Positions 9,798-21,867 of a stretch of DNA of 64,000 bases are shown piece after piece (the stretch's first letter is position 1; each line of letters opens with the position of its first letter). Location of the stretch: positions 1 to 64,000 of the forward strand of contig VGIC01000005.1 of the NCBI GenBank assembly GCA_016867975.1. The letters are read 5' to 3'. This DNA comes from Betaproteobacteria bacterium (GTDB lineage: Bacteria > Pseudomonadota > Gammaproteobacteria > Burkholderiales > Methylophilaceae). The notes under the pieces are model-generated. The model was not told where the DNA came from, did no database searches, and saw only the letters and a program-made list of their open reading frames with translations. Both the position numbers and the translations under genes were made by a program.

Positions 9798-10676
9798 TTA
9801 CCTTTCCCCCAACACTTTAACTTCCTGATGCAATGACACACCCTGCTTTTCCAACACAGTGTCTTGCATATGCCGAATCAACAATTCAATATCAAGCGCT
9901 GTCGCACCTCCAATATTCACAATAAAATTGGCGTGCTTCTCCGAAACCTGCGCTCCGCCAATCACAAATCCCTTCAATCCGCTGGCCTCGATCAACCTTG
10001 CGGCAAAATCTCCCTGAGGATTCCTGAATGTTGAACCAGCACTGGGTAAATTGAGTGGTTGAGAAGCGAGGCGTTTTGCCAGCAATTCTTTAATTCTAAG
10101 TGTGGAATCGTGTGCATCACCGTCCGCTAACGCCAACCACACAGCAACAAACCACTCATCGGTCACCGGTTTTTCAATATGGCGATAACTCGCTATGAAT
10201 TCTGTAGCGTCACGTATCGTCACCTCTCCCAACTTATTGATCATGCTGACACGCTTCACCACATTCCAAGTTTCACTGCCGTAACAGCCTGCATTCATGG
10301 CCAACGCTCCACCCACGGTGCCTGGGATCCCCGCAAAGAACTCTGCTCCCTGCTTGGCTTCCTTAGCGCAGAATTTAGCTAGCTTCGCACAGGTCACACC
10401 AGCCTCTGCGTAGACCAGATCGCCCTCCATCCGCAGTTCTGTCAGCACGTTATGCATCATTACCACTGCACCACGGATGCCTCCATCACGCACCAGCAGG
10501 TTTGATCCCAACCCTACAAAATAAACTGGGGTCGTTGCATCCAAGCCCTGCAGAAATTGCTGCAGGTCCTCCAGGTCGGATGGGGTATAGCACTGATCTG
10601 CGGCCCCGCCTACGCGCCAACTGGTGTAGCGCGCCATCGGCTCATTCAATAGCAACTTTCCCTTTAGCGAACTCAT
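9798..10676 (-). CDS. murB: UDP-N-acetylenolpyruvoylglucosamine reductase MurB
   Basis: FAD-dependent reductase forming UDP-MurNAc. 292 aa, the shorter type II form without the E. coli insert. FAD-site motifs [15 protein letters not shown], the [16 protein letters not shown] loop and [21 protein letters not shown] are visible, with the catalytic region [20 protein letters not shown]. Overlaps the end of murC by 4 bases. Confidence 0.96.
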   Translation of the reverse strand: MSSLKGKLLLNEPMARYTSWRVGGAADQCYTPSDLEDLQQFLQGLDATTPVYFVGLGSNLLVRDGGIRGAVVMMHNVLTELRMEGDLVYAEAGVTCAKLAKFCAKEAKQGAEFFAGIPGTVGGALAMNAGCYGSETWNVVKRVSMINKLGEVTIRDATEFIASYRHIEKPVTDEWFVAVWLALADGDAHDSTLRIKELLAKRLASQPLNLPSAGSTFRNPQGDFAARLIEASGLKGFVIGGAQVSEKHANFIVNIGGATALDIELLIRHMQDTVLEKQGVSLHQEVKVLGER

Positions 10677-12070
10677 GCTCTGGCTAAGCCTCTTGTTTTA
10701 GCGGCCACCTGACCAATTGAACCGGCCCCCATGACGATGACCACATCATTCGCCTGCACTACATTCAAGATTGCTTGCGGTAGTTCATCGGTAGTTTCTA
10801 CGAACAGAGGTTCGACCTTGCCCGCCACACGGATTGCACGAATGAGTGTGCGTGTATCCGCTGCCACGATTGGTGCTTCGCCGGCCGAGTAAACTTCAGT
10901 CAGCAACACGACATCCGCATCAGACAGCACTTTTACGAAGTCTTCAAAGCAATCGCGTGTACGCGTGTAACGATGAGGTTGGAACGCCATCACCAAGCGA
11001 CGGCCAGGAAAAGCTCCTCTTGCTGCCGCAATCACGGCCTGCATTTCCACTGGGTGATGCCCATAATCGTCCACCAAGGTAAATGTACCCCCTGTTTTAG
11101 CAGGGATCTCACCATAGCGCTCAAAGCGCCTGCCTACACCCTTGAATTCCTTGAGCGCTTTAGCCATTGCTGCTATGGGGACATCCAACTCACTCGCGAT
11201 CGCGATTGCGGCTAGCGCATTCAGTACATAGTGCTGACCTGGCAGGTTCAACGTCACCTCAAACTCAGTAGTAGTGCCATTGATAATTTGCACCGTGAAA
11301 TGCATTTTTCCGTCATCAGCGCGCACATTTTTGGCTCGTACGCGCGCATCTTCACTTAAACCATAGGTCATGACAGGTTTGGTCACGCGCGGCAAGATCT
11401 CGCGGATGTTCACGTCATCAATACACATGACCGCCATGCCCCAAAACGGTAACTGCTGTATAAACTCCACGAATGCACTTTTCAGCTTCTCGAAGCTGTG
11501 CTCGTAAGTGTCCATATGATCCTGATCGATGTTGGTCACCACCGCCATGACCGGGGTCAGATGCAGAAATGAAGCATCGGATTCATCTGCCTCTGCTACG
11601 ATATACTCACCTGTGCCCAGCTTGGCATTCGCATTGGCTGCTTCTAGCTTGCCACCGATCACAAAAGTAGGATCCATGCCAGCCTCCGCCAGAATGCTGG
11701 CAATCAAACTGGTCGTCGTTGTTTTTCCGTGTGTTCCCGCCACAGCAATGCCTTGCCTGAAGCGCATCAACTCTGCCAGCATGATGGCCCGCGGCACCAC
11801 CGGCACCTTCTTGGAGCGCGCTGCTTTGATTTCTGGATTTTCTTCATTGACTGCGGAAGACACAACCAACACATCGGCATCTCTGACATTTTCTTCCGCA
11901 TGCCCCTGGTAAATGGTCGCACCATATTCTTCAAGACGTTTGGTGGTTGTGTTGCTTGCTAGATCAGAGCCGCTGACATTAAAGCCTAGATTCACCAGCA
12001 CCTCGGCGATACCGCTCATGCCAGACCCGCCGATGCCGACAAAATGTACGTTGTTCACTTTATGTTTCAT
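10673..12070 (-). CDS. murC: UDP-N-acetylmuramate--L-alanine ligase MurC
   Basis: First of the four Mur ligases, adding L-Ala to UDP-MurNAc. 465 aa. N-terminal Rossmann motif [20 protein letters not shown] loop [15 protein letters not shown], central [12 protein letters not shown] and C-terminal DDYGHHPVE, all characteristic of MurC. Overlaps murG and murB by 4 bases each. Confidence 0.97.
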   Translation of the reverse strand: MKHKVNNVHFVGIGGSGMSGIAEVLVNLGFNVSGSDLASNTTTKRLEEYGATIYQGHAEENVRDADVLVVSSAVNEENPEIKAARSKKVPVVPRAIMLAELMRFRQGIAVAGTHGKTTTTSLIASILAEAGMDPTFVIGGKLEAANANAKLGTGEYIVAEADESDASFLHLTPVMAVVTNIDQDHMDTYEHSFEKLKSAFVEFIQQLPFWGMAVMCIDDVNIREILPRVTKPVMTYGLSEDARVRAKNVRADDGKMHFTVQIINGTTTEFEVTLNLPGQHYVLNALAAIAIASELDVPIAAMAKALKEFKGVGRRFERYGEIPAKTGGTFTLVDDYGHHPVEMQAVIAAARGAFPGRRLVMAFQPHRYTRTRDCFEDFVKVLSDADVVLLTEVYSAGEAPIVAADTRTLIRAIRVAGKVEPLFVETTDELPQAILNVVQANDVVIVMGAGSIGQVAAKTRGLARA

Positions 12071-13131
12071 CTGGCGATCTCCATACAGACGGCCGCCACC
12101 TCAGCAGTAGCCTCTGGTTTTCCTAATTGTTTGGCCTTTTTTGCCATTTCTACGCAACGCTCCCGGCTAAGTCCCGCCAAGAATTCAGCTAACCTTTCCA
12201 CCTTCAATTCTTTTTGCTGCATCACCATGGCTGCTCCAGCCCCTGCCAAATATGCGGCATTGGTGGTTTGATGATCATCGACTGCAAATGGAAATGGCAC
12301 CATGAGCGAACCAATGCCCACTGCGGAGACTTCTGCGACTGTTAAAGCCCCGGAGCGGCAAATCACAAAATCCGCCCATGCATACATGGCGGCCATGTCG
12401 TCAATAAAGGCACGGGCGTCCACTTCCACATTCACCTTCGCATAATGATCTTTCAAGATCTCAATGTGTTTCACGCCTGCCTGATGAACGAGCTGGGGGC
12501 GTTGATCAACAGGGAGCATCGATATTGCTTGAGGGATGATCTCGTTCAAAGCTTGTGCCCCTAAACTGCCACCGACCACTAAGAGGCGCAAAACGCCCTC
12601 TCGCTCCGCAAAACGAGTCTCTGGCGCCTCTAGTTGTGTGATTTCCGCCCGCACCGGATTGCCTACCAGGGTCGCGCGCGTTTCGAATGCCGCAGGAAAG
12701 GCCGACAACACACGGGTTGCCACCTTGCTTAACACTCGATTGGTGAGCCCAGCCACTGAGTTTTGCTCATGAATCACCAGAGGCAGTCCCAGCACCCTCG
12801 CCATTAAGCCACCAGGAAATGCAGCAAAGCCCCCCATGCCTAACACCACATCTGGCTGAAATTGCTTTAAAGCCTGTAGGCTCTGAGTAAACGCTTTGAT
12901 CAGTTTGACAGGGAGCAATAGCCAGCCTAGTAGCCCTTTGCCATGTACACCTTGCATTGTGATCATCGCTTTGTCGTACCCCTTACCTTCGATAAGACGA
13001 TTCTCCATGCCTCCCTGTGTACATAGCCAAACAATGCGCCAGCCTTTTGCCAACAAGTAGTCGGCCACCGCCATTGCAGGATAAACATGCCCACCGGTAC
13101 CGCCTGCCATGATCATCAAGGTCTTACTCAT
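12067..13131 (-). CDS. murG: Undecaprenyldiphospho-muramoylpentapeptide GlcNAc transferase MurG
   Basis: Membrane-associated GT-B glycosyltransferase that converts lipid I to lipid II. About 354 aa from the ATG at 13131. N-terminal glycine-rich loop [14 protein letters not shown], second loop [13 protein letters not shown], and the UDP-GlcNAc site [17 protein letters not shown] with [13 protein letters not shown] are visible. The open frame runs 18 codons further upstream, but those codons lie in a dispersed repeat and are not family-like. A gap of 126 bases to ftsW, unusual for this tight operon, holds that repeat. Confidence 0.96.
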   Translation of the reverse strand: MSKTLMIMAGGTGGHVYPAMAVADYLLAKGWRIVWLCTQGGMENRLIEGKGYDKAMITMQGVHGKGLLGWLLLPVKLIKAFTQSLQALKQFQPDVVLGMGGFAAFPGGLMARVLGLPLVIHEQNSVAGLTNRVLSKVATRVLSAFPAAFETRATLVGNPVRAEITQLEAPETRFAEREGVLRLLVVGGSLGAQALNEIIPQAISMLPVDQRPQLVHQAGVKHIEILKDHYAKVNVEVDARAFIDDMAAMYAWADFVICRSGALTVAEVSAVGIGSLMVPFPFAVDDHQTTNAAYLAGAGAAMVMQQKELKVERLAEFLAGLSRERCVEMAKKAKQLGKPEATAEVAAVCMEIAR

Positions 13132-13157
13132 GCTGGCGACCTTTCTGCAATCTACGA

Positions 13158-13214
13158 TTTTGGCTACGGCCGCTGCGCTTAACATCGCTACGCGAGTTAG
13201 CCTTCGCCGAAACA
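13158..13214. repeat. Dispersed repeat in the murG-ftsW gap
   Basis: The stretch from TTTTGGCTA to CGCCGAAACA resembles 53659-53722 upstream of thrB. The 37-base core 13178-13214 matches 53686-53722 with one mismatch. It contains a weak stem (TTAAC paired with GTTAG) around ATCGCTACGCGA. It has no ORF of its own. It is the only substantial non-coding insertion between division genes here apart from the mraY-murD hairpin. Confidence 0.6.
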
Positions 13215-13257
13215 GACGCTATGCTTTTCAAAGTGATTTGGATGGAAATCAAGCGGT

Positions 13258-14421
13258 TCATACAGGCAAGCCTTTTTGTAAGCGTCTGTTTTCAAAATCA
13301 ATCCGCAGTAGAATGGCCATTGCGATGCAATTTGCCATAATGCCGCTACCACCGAACGACAGCAGAGGTAGTGTCAATCCTTTGGTTGGCAACACTCCCA
13401 TGTTTACTCCCATGTTGATGATGCCCTGCACCCCGATCCAAACGCCTAAACCTTGTGCCAACAGCGCACTGTAATAGCGTTCATTCTCGATCGCCTCTTT
13501 CGCCATGCCAAAAGCACGCATCACAATCCATATAAACAATCCGATCACTACCGCCACACCCAAAAAGCCCAGCTCCTCGGCAATCACTGCCAGCAAAAAG
13601 TCCGTATGTGCCTCAGGCAGGTACAGCAATTTCTCAACGCTGGCCCCCAAGCCGACGCCCAACCATTCCCCGCGGCCAAAGGCAATCAGCGCGTGGGACA
13701 GTTGATAGCCCTTGCCATAGGGGTCAGCCCAAGGGTTCATAAAGCCAATCACACGCTCCAAGCGATAGGGAGAACTCCAGATAAGGAATACGAATCCTAC
13801 GATCAGCAGCACGATCAAACCACCAAAGATGCGGGCGTTGATACCGCCCAACCATAGGATTGAAATCGAGATCGCTGCAATCACGGCGAAGGCGCCAAAA
13901 TCAGGCTCACGCAACAGAAGTCCGCCCACCAGCAACATCACGAACAGCATTGGCATAAAACCCTTGGTGAAGCTGTCCATCACCGCGGCCTTCCGCACGG
14001 TGTAATCGGCCACATACATGGCGGAAAATAATTTCATCAGCTCAGAAGGTTGCAGATTGATGATAAACAAAGACAACCAACGGCGACTGCCTCCAACCAC
14101 ACGCCCGATGCCAGGAATCAGCACCAATATTAGCAATGCCAGTCCAATCAGAAACAGATATGGTGACATTTTTTGCCACCACGTCAGAGGAATGTTGAAC
14201 GCCACGACGGCGGCACTCAGGCTGATGACAATGAAGATTGCCTGACGCACGAGGTAGTAGCTACTGTTGTGTCCGACGGCCTTGTCAGCCTCTGCAATCG
14301 CAATGGAGGCTGAGTACACCATTACGAGACCTATCCCCAAGAGGATGAGTGTTACCCACAACAAGCCCTGATCGTAAACTGGGGCATTAATACGTTCACG
14401 GTTGAAAATGTTAGTGATCAT
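13258..14421 (-). CDS. ftsW: SEDS peptidoglycan polymerase FtsW
   Basis: Polytopic SEDS-family glycosyltransferase working with FtsI at the septum. 387 aa with about ten hydrophobic segments. Family motifs visible: GLVMVYSAS in the first helix, [25 protein letters not shown] in the middle (quoted in part; the key residues are the RRW and the QPSE), EELGFLG and the C-terminal [14 protein letters not shown]. Overlaps murD by 4 bases. Confidence 0.95.
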   Translation of the reverse strand: MITNIFNRERINAPVYDQGLLWVTLILLGIGLVMVYSASIAIAEADKAVGHNSSYYLVRQAIFIVISLSAAVVAFNIPLTWWQKMSPYLFLIGLALLILVLIPGIGRVVGGSRRWLSLFIINLQPSELMKLFSAMYVADYTVRKAAVMDSFTKGFMPMLFVMLLVGGLLLREPDFGAFAVIAAISISILWLGGINARIFGGLIVLLIVGFVFLIWSSPYRLERVIGFMNPWADPYGKGYQLSHALIAFGRGEWLGVGLGASVEKLLYLPEAHTDFLLAVIAEELGFLGVAVVIGLFIWIVMRAFGMAKEAIENERYYSALLAQGLGVWIGVQGIINMGVNMGVLPTKGLTLPLLSFGGSGIMANCIAMAILLRIDFENRRLQKGLPV

Positions 14422-15776
14422 ACTGCCCCCTGTATACGCTTCACAGCGTCAACAAACACTTCGGCACGATGCACATAGTTCTTAAACATATCCAAACTGG
14501 CGCACGCTGGCGATAACAAAACAGCATCGTCCTTTTGCGCCAACCTACTGGCGATACTCACTGCTTCAGGCAGGTCTAGCGCTTGATACAAAGGCACTTG
14601 TGTTGCAAGCAATGCGGCTTCTATCAGTGTCGCATCTCTGCCGATCAACACCACTGCACGTGCATTATCACGCACTGGCTGAGACAGAGGAGAGAAGTCC
14701 TGTCCCTTGCCATCCCCACCCGCAATCAGCACCACTTTTTGTGGCAACCCTGCAATGGCTGCACAGGTTGCGCCGACATTCGTGCCTTTGGAGTCATCGT
14801 AATAATCGACGTCGTCAATATTCGCAACCCACTCTACGCGATGCGGCAGCCCTTTAAACTGATATAAAGTTTGGATGATCGGCACATAGTCCAGGCCAAT
14901 GCCACGACACAAAGCCATGGCTGCCAGCGCATTCGTGGCATTGTGCAAGCCTTTGATCTTAAGATTCTGTATGTTTATCAGCGTATGCTCACCGCATGCA
15001 AGCCAAGTACCATCCTCGCTTGATCTCAACCCATAACTTTGCTGATCCTGTGGAGCATCTAAGCCAAACGTCACCTGTGTCAGTTTTGGACGCGCCATCA
15101 ACATGCTCCAAGCATCATCCCGATTCAATACTTGCAACTTTGCGTGATAAAAGATGCGGGCCTTTGCAATTGCATAATCTTGCATGCCAGCATATCGGTC
15201 CATATGATCTTCGGACAGGTTCAGCATTGTTGCAGCATCCACAATCAGACTGCTGGTAGTCTCCAGTTGAAAACTGGACAGTTCTAACACATAAACATCC
15301 GGTGTCTCCATACCCAACGCATCCAACACCGGCAAGCCGATATTGCCGGCCACAATGGTTTTCAGGCCAGCGACCTTACACATTTCGCCGACCAGTGTTG
15401 TCACTGTCGTTTTCCCGTTTGCGCCAGTGATGGCGATGACCTTGGCACTGCTTGGGCGATATTGCGCGAACAACTCGACATCCCCCACGATAGACACTCC
15501 ACGCCCGATTGCCGCCTGAATTTCTGGCTCACTCAACGCCACGCCTGGGCTAACCACCACTAGATCCACTCCGTTAAACATCTCCCGCGTGAAAGCTCCA
15601 GTATGCATGGTGACTTCGGGCAGCTCCGCCCTTAAGGCATCCATGCCTGGTGGCTTGGTGCGCGTGTCAGCCACTGACAAAACCGCCCCCTGACTTTGTA
15701 GCCAGCGTAGGGCTGATAGGCCGGTATCACCCAGACCTAACACCAACACTCTCTTGTTTTTTAACGCGATTTGCAT
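14418..15776 (-). CDS. murD: UDP-N-acetylmuramoylalanine--D-glutamate ligase MurD
   Basis: Mur ligase adding D-Glu to UDP-MurNAc-L-Ala. About 452 aa from ATG 15776. N-terminal [21 protein letters not shown] loop [28 protein letters not shown] and the C-terminal [20 protein letters not shown] support the call. A further in-frame ATG 12 codons upstream has its purine-rich stretch too close to act well, so 15776 is preferred. The gap before mraY is filled by a long hairpin. Confidence 0.95.
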   Translation of the reverse strand: MQIALKNKRVLVLGLGDTGLSALRWLQSQGAVLSVADTRTKPPGMDALRAELPEVTMHTGAFTREMFNGVDLVVVSPGVALSEPEIQAAIGRGVSIVGDVELFAQYRPSSAKVIAITGANGKTTVTTLVGEMCKVAGLKTIVAGNIGLPVLDALGMETPDVYVLELSSFQLETTSSLIVDAATMLNLSEDHMDRYAGMQDYAIAKARIFYHAKLQVLNRDDAWSMLMARPKLTQVTFGLDAPQDQQSYGLRSSEDGTWLACGEHTLINIQNLKIKGLHNATNALAAMALCRGIGLDYVPIIQTLYQFKGLPHRVEWVANIDDVDYYDDSKGTNVGATCAAIAGLPQKVVLIAGGDGKGQDFSPLSQPVRDNARAVVLIGRDATLIEAALLATQVPLYQALDLPEAVSIASRLAQKDDAVLLSPACASLDMFKNYVHRAEVFVDAVKRIQGAV

Positions 15777-15810
15777 GCCTGACTCACAGCGACCTGTAAA
15801 TATCCCGTCC

Positions 15811-15914
15811 ATTCCTTTTCAAAATCAGAAAGCACAAGGTCGGAGTGCCGCAGATGGTATGCACTTATACAGCAAGGCACGACAACGCTGTTGTTTCTGT
15901 TTTTCAAAAGGAAT
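15811..15914. repeat. Long imperfect hairpin in the mraY-murD gap
   Basis: Left arm 15811-15831 and right arm 15894-15914 are inverted copies with 19 of 21 positions matching (ATTCCTTTTCAAAATCAGAA on the left). The interior contains GCCGCAGATGGTAT and ATACAGCAAGGCACGACAAC, which resembles the core of the hairpins at 55533 and 60664. It fills the space between mraY and murD almost exactly. Possible roles are RNA processing, transcript stabilisation or partial termination. Confidence 0.6.
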
Positions 15915-15916
15915 CC

Positions 15917-17020
15917 CTATCTAATCTTCAAACTGGCCAAGCCCACTAGCACCAGCATCATGCTAATAATCCAGAATCGCACCACGACTTGCGTTTCTTT
16001 CCAACCTTTCTGCTCATAGTGATGATGCAGTGGTGCCATCAGGAATATTCGTTTACCGCTACCAGTTCTATATTTGGTGTATTTGAAGTACATCACTTGT
16101 ATTGCCACTGAGAACGTCTCAATCACAAACACTCCGCCCATGATGAACAGAATAATCTCTTGGCGCACGATAACTGCCACCACGCCCAAGGCAGCCCCCA
16201 GTGCAAGCGCCCCCACGTCCCCCATGAACACTTCGGCGGGATATGCGTTGAACCACAGAAAGCCCAGGCCAGCGCCTACCATGGCAGCACAAAACACCAT
16301 CAACTCACCTGAGCCGGGTACGTAGGGTATGCCTAGATATTTAGCGAAGTAGAAATGCCCTGTAACGTAAGCAAAAATAGCTAATGCGCCCGCAACCATC
16401 ACGGTTGGCATAATCGCCAAACCGTCCAGCCCATCTGTTAGATTCACAGCGTTGCTACTGCCCACCACCACCAGATAAGTCAGCACGATGAACGCCAATG
16501 CACTCAACGGAATCACCAGATGCTTAAAGAATGGGATCAACAACGTTGTTTCTGCAGGGACAACTGCTGTCTGTTGCAAAAATACCGCCACACCTAAGCC
16601 CACAACGGATTGCCAAAAATACTTTTCTTTTGCAGACAACCCCTTGGGATTGCGGTGAACGACCTTGCGCCAGTCATCGACCCAGCCAATGATGCCAAAA
16701 CCTAAAGTCGTCAGTAACACTACCCACACGAAGCGGTTGCTTAAGTCAGCCCAAAGTAAAGTTGAAATCGCGATCGCTACCAAGATCAGCGCCCCCCCCA
16801 TGGTCGGCGTCCCTGCCTTGACCAGATGGGTTTGCGGGCCGTCATCTCGCACGGCCTGACCCACTTTGTAGTAAGTCAACTTACGGATCAGCCCCGGCCC
16901 TACGACAAATGAAATGGTCAATGCGGTCAATGTTGCCAAGACGGCGCGCAACGTAATGTAATCGAATACATGGAATCCTCGAATGTCATGTGCTAACCAG
17001 CGGGTCAATTCAAGTAACAT
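15917..17020 (-). CDS. mraY: Phospho-N-acetylmuramoyl-pentapeptide transferase MraY
   Basis: Integral membrane enzyme that makes lipid I from undecaprenyl phosphate and UDP-MurNAc-pentapeptide. 367 aa with about ten membrane segments. Signature motifs visible: [12 protein letters not shown], the aspartate-rich [28 protein letters not shown] and the C-terminal [14 protein letters not shown]. Its start shares one base with the stop of murF. Confidence 0.97.
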   Translation of the reverse strand: MLLELTRWLAHDIRGFHVFDYITLRAVLATLTALTISFVVGPGLIRKLTYYKVGQAVRDDGPQTHLVKAGTPTMGGALILVAIAISTLLWADLSNRFVWVVLLTTLGFGIIGWVDDWRKVVHRNPKGLSAKEKYFWQSVVGLGVAVFLQQTAVVPAETTLLIPFFKHLVIPLSALAFIVLTYLVVVGSSNAVNLTDGLDGLAIMPTVMVAGALAIFAYVTGHFYFAKYLGIPYVPGSGELMVFCAAMVGAGLGFLWFNAYPAEVFMGDVGALALGAALGVVAVIVRQEIILFIMGGVFVIETFSVAIQVMYFKYTKYRTGSGKRIFLMAPLHHHYEQKGWKETQVVVRFWIISMMLVLVGLASLKIR

Positions 17021-18396
17021 TATCTTTTCTCCTCAGCGATTGCTTCAGTCTTAACTTCCAATAGTTTTACGACACGCTCCATCTGCATAAATCGCGATCC
17101 TTTCACCAGAACCGTAGTGCCTGGTACAAGCTGCGGAAGCACTACCTCAGCAATTGCTTCTGGTGTATCAAAATGAGTTGCGCCGACACCAAACGCACGC
17201 ACCATTTCGACACTCAGTTCACCTAGGCAATACAAGGTCGAAACGCCCGCAGCTTTGGCATAAATGCCAATATCTGCATGCATTGTTGCCGCATCAAGAC
17301 CCAACTCTCCCATGTCGCCCAGCACCAGCATGCGCTTGCCATCTTGTCTTGCCAGCACATCAATGGCCGCTCTCATTGAATCCGGATTGGCGTTATACGT
17401 ATCATCAATCAGCACCGCACCATTGCAGGCTGATTTACGTTGCAGACGACCATAGACACCCGCAAAGCACGCCAATCCCTTTGCGATATCAGTGTTGCTC
17501 ACACCCAGGGCGTAAGCAGCGGATGCTGCTGCCAACGCATTGCTGATATTGTGAGTCCCCTGTACGTTCAGCCTGAAATCAATCGTTCCGTTTGGTGTGG
17601 TGAGACTGACATGACTTACACCATCTCGCTCAACATATCGCGCGGTGACATCTGCCTTGCATCTCAGGGCAAATGTCACGACTTTCCTTTGCGGATTGAG
17701 TGATTTCCAGTAATCCGCAAACTCACCTTCCACATTGATAACGGCCACTCCCTGCTCAGTCAGCCCCGAAAAAATCTCACCTTTCGCTTTGGCGATGTTC
17801 TTACGTGAGCCCAGTTCACCGATGTGTGCTGTACCTGCGTTATTAATCACTGCAACATCTGGTCGAGCGATGCGCGTCAGATAGTCAATCTCTCCTAGAT
17901 GATTCATGCCCATTTCCAGCACCACGAACCGATGGTCAGCATGCATTTTGAGCAAGGTTAGCGGCATCCCGATGTCGTTATTCAAGTTGCCGTATGTTGC
18001 GTGTACTTTGCCTTGGCCCTGTTGCGTCGCGTTCAAGATTGCGGTCAGCATTTCTTTGGTGGTGGTTTTGCCATTGCTACCGGTAATGGCAACTACGGGA
18101 ACATCAAACTTACCTCGCCAATAATGTGCCAATACACCCAAGGCTAATCTTGTGTCTTGTACAACCAAGGCAGGACGAGCTTTGATGGCATCATCCGATA
18201 CCATCACGGCAACCGCACCTTTTTCCATGGCCTCGTTGGCATAAAGATTGCCGTCGAAGTTTGCTCCTTTTAGTGCCACGAAGAGCTGCCCCGCTGTGAT
18301 ATTGCGACTATCACTCCCCACACTTGCAAACTGAACATCTGCGCCTCGATGTTGTGCGTGCAATGCGCTTGCTGCTTCAGAGAGGGACATCATCAT
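17020..18396 (-). CDS. murF: UDP-N-acetylmuramoyl-tripeptide--D-Ala-D-Ala ligase MurF
   Basis: Adds the D-Ala-D-Ala dipeptide to complete the pentapeptide precursor. 458 aa. [17 protein letters not shown] near the N terminus, ATP loop [27 protein letters not shown] and [16 protein letters not shown] are characteristic. Overlaps murE by 4 bases. Confidence 0.96.
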   Translation of the reverse strand: MMMSLSEAASALHAQHRGADVQFASVGSDSRNITAGQLFVALKGANFDGNLYANEAMEKGAVAVMVSDDAIKARPALVVQDTRLALGVLAHYWRGKFDVPVVAITGSNGKTTTKEMLTAILNATQQGQGKVHATYGNLNNDIGMPLTLLKMHADHRFVVLEMGMNHLGEIDYLTRIARPDVAVINNAGTAHIGELGSRKNIAKAKGEIFSGLTEQGVAVINVEGEFADYWKSLNPQRKVVTFALRCKADVTARYVERDGVSHVSLTTPNGTIDFRLNVQGTHNISNALAAASAAYALGVSNTDIAKGLACFAGVYGRLQRKSACNGAVLIDDTYNANPDSMRAAIDVLARQDGKRMLVLGDMGELGLDAATMHADIGIYAKAAGVSTLYCLGELSVEMVRAFGVGATHFDTPEAIAEVVLPQLVPGTTVLVKGSRFMQMERVVKLLEVKTEAIAEEKR

Positions 18397-19823
18397 TGCA
18401 CCTGCCCCCTCATCAGGGCTGTTTGCGCAACTGCTGCATCACTAAAGGGTAGCCGCACGCCAGCAGCCTCCTGGTAATGCTCATGCCCCTTACCTGCGAT
18501 CAGCACCACATCTCCTGCCTGTGCGGATTGCACCGCCAAATTGATGGCCTGCGCACGATCCATCTCTACTTGCGGGCGAACGGCCATCCCTCGCAACACT
18601 TGATCAATAATGTGGTTGGGATCCTCTCCGCGTGGATTATCAGAAGTTACAACCACGACATCAGCCAACTTCTCTGCCACGGCCCCCATTAACGACCGCT
18701 TGCCGGCATCGCGGTCACCTCCACAGCCAAAAACGCAGATCAGCTTACCTTGCACCTGCTCACGCAAAGTGCTTAACACGTTTTGCAATGCATCTGGGGT
18801 GTGTGCATAATCCACCACCACGAGTGGCTGCTGTCCGCCGCCGAGTTGCTGCATACGACCACTCACAGACCGAATGCTTTCGATCGCTCTCACCGCATCC
18901 TGCAAGCTGACCTCTAGCGTCAGTAGGGTGGCCAGCACTGCCAGCACGTTATATGCATTAAAACGGCCCAGTACTGGCGCATTGATTTCAGCAAGTCCCT
19001 GCGGCGTGCTAACGCGCATCGTCAACCCCTGTGAATGCAGCACCAATGACTCCGCTTTCAAATTTCCTTGCTGCAAACCATAGGTCAGGTAGGATCTGTT
19101 TTGCGCCTTGAACGTCGCTGCCAAGCTTTGACCAAATGCATCATCCGCATTCAATATGGCAGTGCGTAGCCCCTGCCACATAAATAATTTTTGTTTTGCG
19201 GTAGCGTAGTCTTCCATTGTCTCGTGATAATCCAGATGATCGCGGCTCAGATTGGTCAACACCACAATCTCAAACTCAACGCCGTTAACACGCCCTTGAT
19301 GCAGACCATGAGAAGACACTTCCATCGCCACCGCTTTCGCACCCTGCTGCAAATAATCCGCCAGCATAGCCTGTAATAAAACTGCGTCTGGCGTGGTATT
19401 GACCGCCTCAGTTTGGGCCTCTACAAAACCATTGCCAATCGTACCGATTACTGCTGTTTTTTGCCCCAAAATACTCAATGCCTGCGCAATCCATTGGCTG
19501 ACCGATGTCTTGCCATTGGTGCCGGTCACACCTACCATGTTCAGTTTTCGTGATGGATAGCCATAGAACTCTGCCGCGAGTTGCCCAACCTGATCTTTTA
19601 GATTGGCTATAGCGACATTTGCTACCTGCCATGCAGCATTCCAGGCAAAACCATTGCTTTCCCAAGCTACTGCAACAGCTCCAGCCTGAATAGCATGGTC
19701 GATATAATTTCTGCCGTCACTCTTGGTGCCGGGATATGCCAAAAACAACACGCCCGGCTTTACCTGACGACTATCTGAGGTAATGCCTGTAAATTGCTGC
19801 CTAAACATTGCGTGCAAGGTCAT
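18393..19823 (-). CDS. murE: UDP-MurNAc-tripeptide synthetase MurE (meso-DAP type)
   Basis: Adds the third stem-peptide residue. 476 aa. SDSRQVKPGVLFLAYPG, ATP loop VTGTNGKTSVSQWIAQ and YAHTPDALQNVL are visible. The motif SDNPRGEDPN contains DNPR, the determinant for meso-diaminopimelate specificity, as expected for a Gram-negative. The N terminus is somewhat short compared with E. coli MurE but coincides with a 4-base overlap with ftsI. Confidence 0.96.
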   Translation of the reverse strand: MTLHAMFRQQFTGITSDSRQVKPGVLFLAYPGTKSDGRNYIDHAIQAGAVAVAWESNGFAWNAAWQVANVAIANLKDQVGQLAAEFYGYPSRKLNMVGVTGTNGKTSVSQWIAQALSILGQKTAVIGTIGNGFVEAQTEAVNTTPDAVLLQAMLADYLQQGAKAVAMEVSSHGLHQGRVNGVEFEIVVLTNLSRDHLDYHETMEDYATAKQKLFMWQGLRTAILNADDAFGQSLAATFKAQNRSYLTYGLQQGNLKAESLVLHSQGLTMRVSTPQGLAEINAPVLGRFNAYNVLAVLATLLTLEVSLQDAVRAIESIRSVSGRMQQLGGGQQPLVVVDYAHTPDALQNVLSTLREQVQGKLICVFGCGGDRDAGKRSLMGAVAEKLADVVVVTSDNPRGEDPNHIIDQVLRGMAVRPQVEMDRAQAINLAVQSAQAGDVVLIAGKGHEHYQEAAGVRLPFSDAAVAQTALMRGQVQ

Positions 19824-21544
19824 ATGCTCTCCTGCACTTCCAACACTGCACTCGGAATGACTACATTATTATTCGGTGCATCCTGAGGCACAGACAGTAT
19901 GCGCAGTGAGTCCGCCATTACCGCACTAAATACCGGAGCTGCTACCGTGCCACCGTAATACTCTCCCGTAGATGGATCATCAATCATCACCGCCATAATC
20001 AGACGCGGATTAGAGGCGGGCGCCATACCGATAAAAGAGCCCACGTACTTTCCTTTTTCATATCCACGCTCACCCAGCTTCACCGTTGTCCCCGTTTTTC
20101 CCGCCACGCGATACCCAAGCACCTGCGCTTTAAGCGCGGTACCCCCCGGCAAAACGACCAGTTCCAGCATATCTCTCATAGCATTGGCCGATTTAGCTGT
20201 AAATACCTGCGTACCTACAGGCGCCTCTTTCAACTTCAGTAAAGATACCGGCTTCAACTCTCCATCATTGGCAAATACGGTATAGGCGCGCGCCAACTGC
20301 AATAGCGTGACACTGATGCCGTGACCATAAGACATGGTCGCCTGCTCAATTGGGCGCCAGGTTTTGAAATTACGTAACTGACCAGACGCCTCACCAGGGA
20401 ATCCGACTCGGGTCTTAGCGCCGAAGCCTATCAGATTGAATATGCCCCACATATACTCTTTATCCAGGGTAAGCGCGATTTTGGCGGAACCCACATTGGA
20501 AGATTTCTGTATCACCTCTGACACGCTCATTAATCCATGTGGATGAGCATCGTGGATAGTTGCAGACCCTATGGTCATACGACCCGGCGCTGTCTCAACC
20601 ATCGTTTCTGGCTTAAATTCGCCCTTCTCCAAGGCTGCTGCGACCGTAATCGGTTTCATTGTTGAGCCTGGCTCAAACATATCGGTAATGGCGCGGTTAC
20701 GTGTTTTTCCTACGATATTTACCGGATTATTCGGGTTGTAGGTTGGCAGATTTACCATCGCCAACACCTCACCCGTTTGGGCGTCCAGCACTACCGCAGC
20801 GCCTGCCTTCGCCTTGAATTTTTCCACCGACTTACTCAACTCGCGATGTGCGAGATACTGAATCCTGCGATCAATCGAAAGCACCACATCATGACCATCC
20901 TGCGGCACCCTTACCGCCTCAAGGTCCTCAACAATTCGCCCCGCCCTATCTTTGATGACTCGGCGACTGCCATCTTTTCCTGACAGCACACTATTCATGG
21001 TCAGCTCAAACCCTTCCTGACCTTTATCATCGATCCCTGTAAAACCAACCAGATGCGCTGTCACATCACCGGCAGGATACTGACGCTTATATTCTCGCTG
21101 CAGATAAATCCCAGGCACATTCAACTTCATCACTTCTGCAGCCACTTCGGGCGCGACGCGACGCTTCAGATACACGAATTCCCGTTCGCTATGTACCAGT
21201 TTTTTCTCGACTGCAGCCACTTTTACATTTAACAGCTCTGCAATTTTCTTGATGCGAGCCGCATCAATCTGCACATCTGATGGATTGGCCCACACAGACT
21301 CTACCGGCGCACTGTCTGCCAACAACTCACCGTTCCGATCAAAGATCTTTCCGCGATGTGCATGCAATGTCAATGTTCGGTTGTAACGCTCATCTCCCCG
21401 TTCTTGCAAGAAGCGTTTATGAAATCCTTGCAAATACACAGCGCGTCCCAGTAGTGCAATAAACCCCAGCAATACCAGCACCAACAGCAAACGACGGCGC
21501 CACGACGGCAGCTTTACAGCAACCATGGGTTTATGCAGCGCCAT
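19820..21544 (-). CDS. ftsI: Septal transpeptidase FtsI (PBP3)
   Basis: Class B penicillin-binding protein cross-linking septal peptidoglycan with FtsW. 574 aa: basic N terminus, one membrane helix (about residues 18-36), pedestal domain, then the transpeptidase domain. The three active-site motifs are visible: SxxK in FEPGSTMKPIT, SxN in QKSSNVGSAK and KTG in VAGKTGTTVKLG. Shares one base with the end of ftsL. Confidence 0.96.
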   Translation of the reverse strand: MALHKPMVAVKLPSWRRRLLLVLVLLGFIALLGRAVYLQGFHKRFLQERGDERYNRTLTLHAHRGKIFDRNGELLADSAPVESVWANPSDVQIDAARIKKIAELLNVKVAAVEKKLVHSEREFVYLKRRVAPEVAAEVMKLNVPGIYLQREYKRQYPAGDVTAHLVGFTGIDDKGQEGFELTMNSVLSGKDGSRRVIKDRAGRIVEDLEAVRVPQDGHDVVLSIDRRIQYLAHRELSKSVEKFKAKAGAAVVLDAQTGEVLAMVNLPTYNPNNPVNIVGKTRNRAITDMFEPGSTMKPITVAAALEKGEFKPETMVETAPGRMTIGSATIHDAHPHGLMSVSEVIQKSSNVGSAKIALTLDKEYMWGIFNLIGFGAKTRVGFPGEASGQLRNFKTWRPIEQATMSYGHGISVTLLQLARAYTVFANDGELKPVSLLKLKEAPVGTQVFTAKSANAMRDMLELVVLPGGTALKAQVLGYRVAGKTGTTVKLGERGYEKGKYVGSFIGMAPASNPRLIMAVMIDDPSTGEYYGGTVAAPVFSAVMADSLRILSVPQDAPNNNVVIPSAVLEVQESI

Positions 21545-21867
21545 TATTCCGCCACCCCCGTTTTAGTCAATGACGTCACCGGCAAGGCACGCACAGCTCC
21601 ATCAGTCACAGTGCTCACCACTTGTATCTTTTTGGCATCAGGTACTTGCATCCGTAATTGTTCGGTCGCAATTTTCTCAATTCGAGCATTCATCGCCCAT
21701 GTGCTTTGCTCTAACTGCAACTGCCCGTACTCCTGGTCATATTGCTTTTGCGCCTGCACTAGCTGATCCAGTTCAATGTAAAGATTACGTGCCTTATGTT
21801 GAGCATTCACCAACCCCAGCGCAGACAAGATCAACGCAAAGAACAAAATAAAATTAAGACGCATCAT
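21544..21867 (-). CDS. ftsL: Cell division protein FtsL
   Basis: Small bitopic divisome protein, 107 aa. A membrane helix at residues 2-22 is followed by a coiled-coil-like stretch ([20 protein letters not shown]) that would pair with FtsB. Identification rests on position between rsmH and ftsI and on topology, since FtsL sequences diverge strongly. Overlaps rsmH by 4 bases. Confidence 0.88.
   Translation of the reverse strand: MMRLNFILFFALILSALGLVNAQHKARNLYIELDQLVQAQKQYDQEYGQLQLEQSTWAMNARIEKIATEQLRMQVPDAKKIQVVSTVTDGAVRALPVTSLTKTGVAE

Noticed and set aside
15811-15914. CRISPR-like or tandem array among the intergenic repeats
   Set aside because: The repeats are single, palindromic and far apart; no regularly spaced direct repeats with spacers were seen anywhere.
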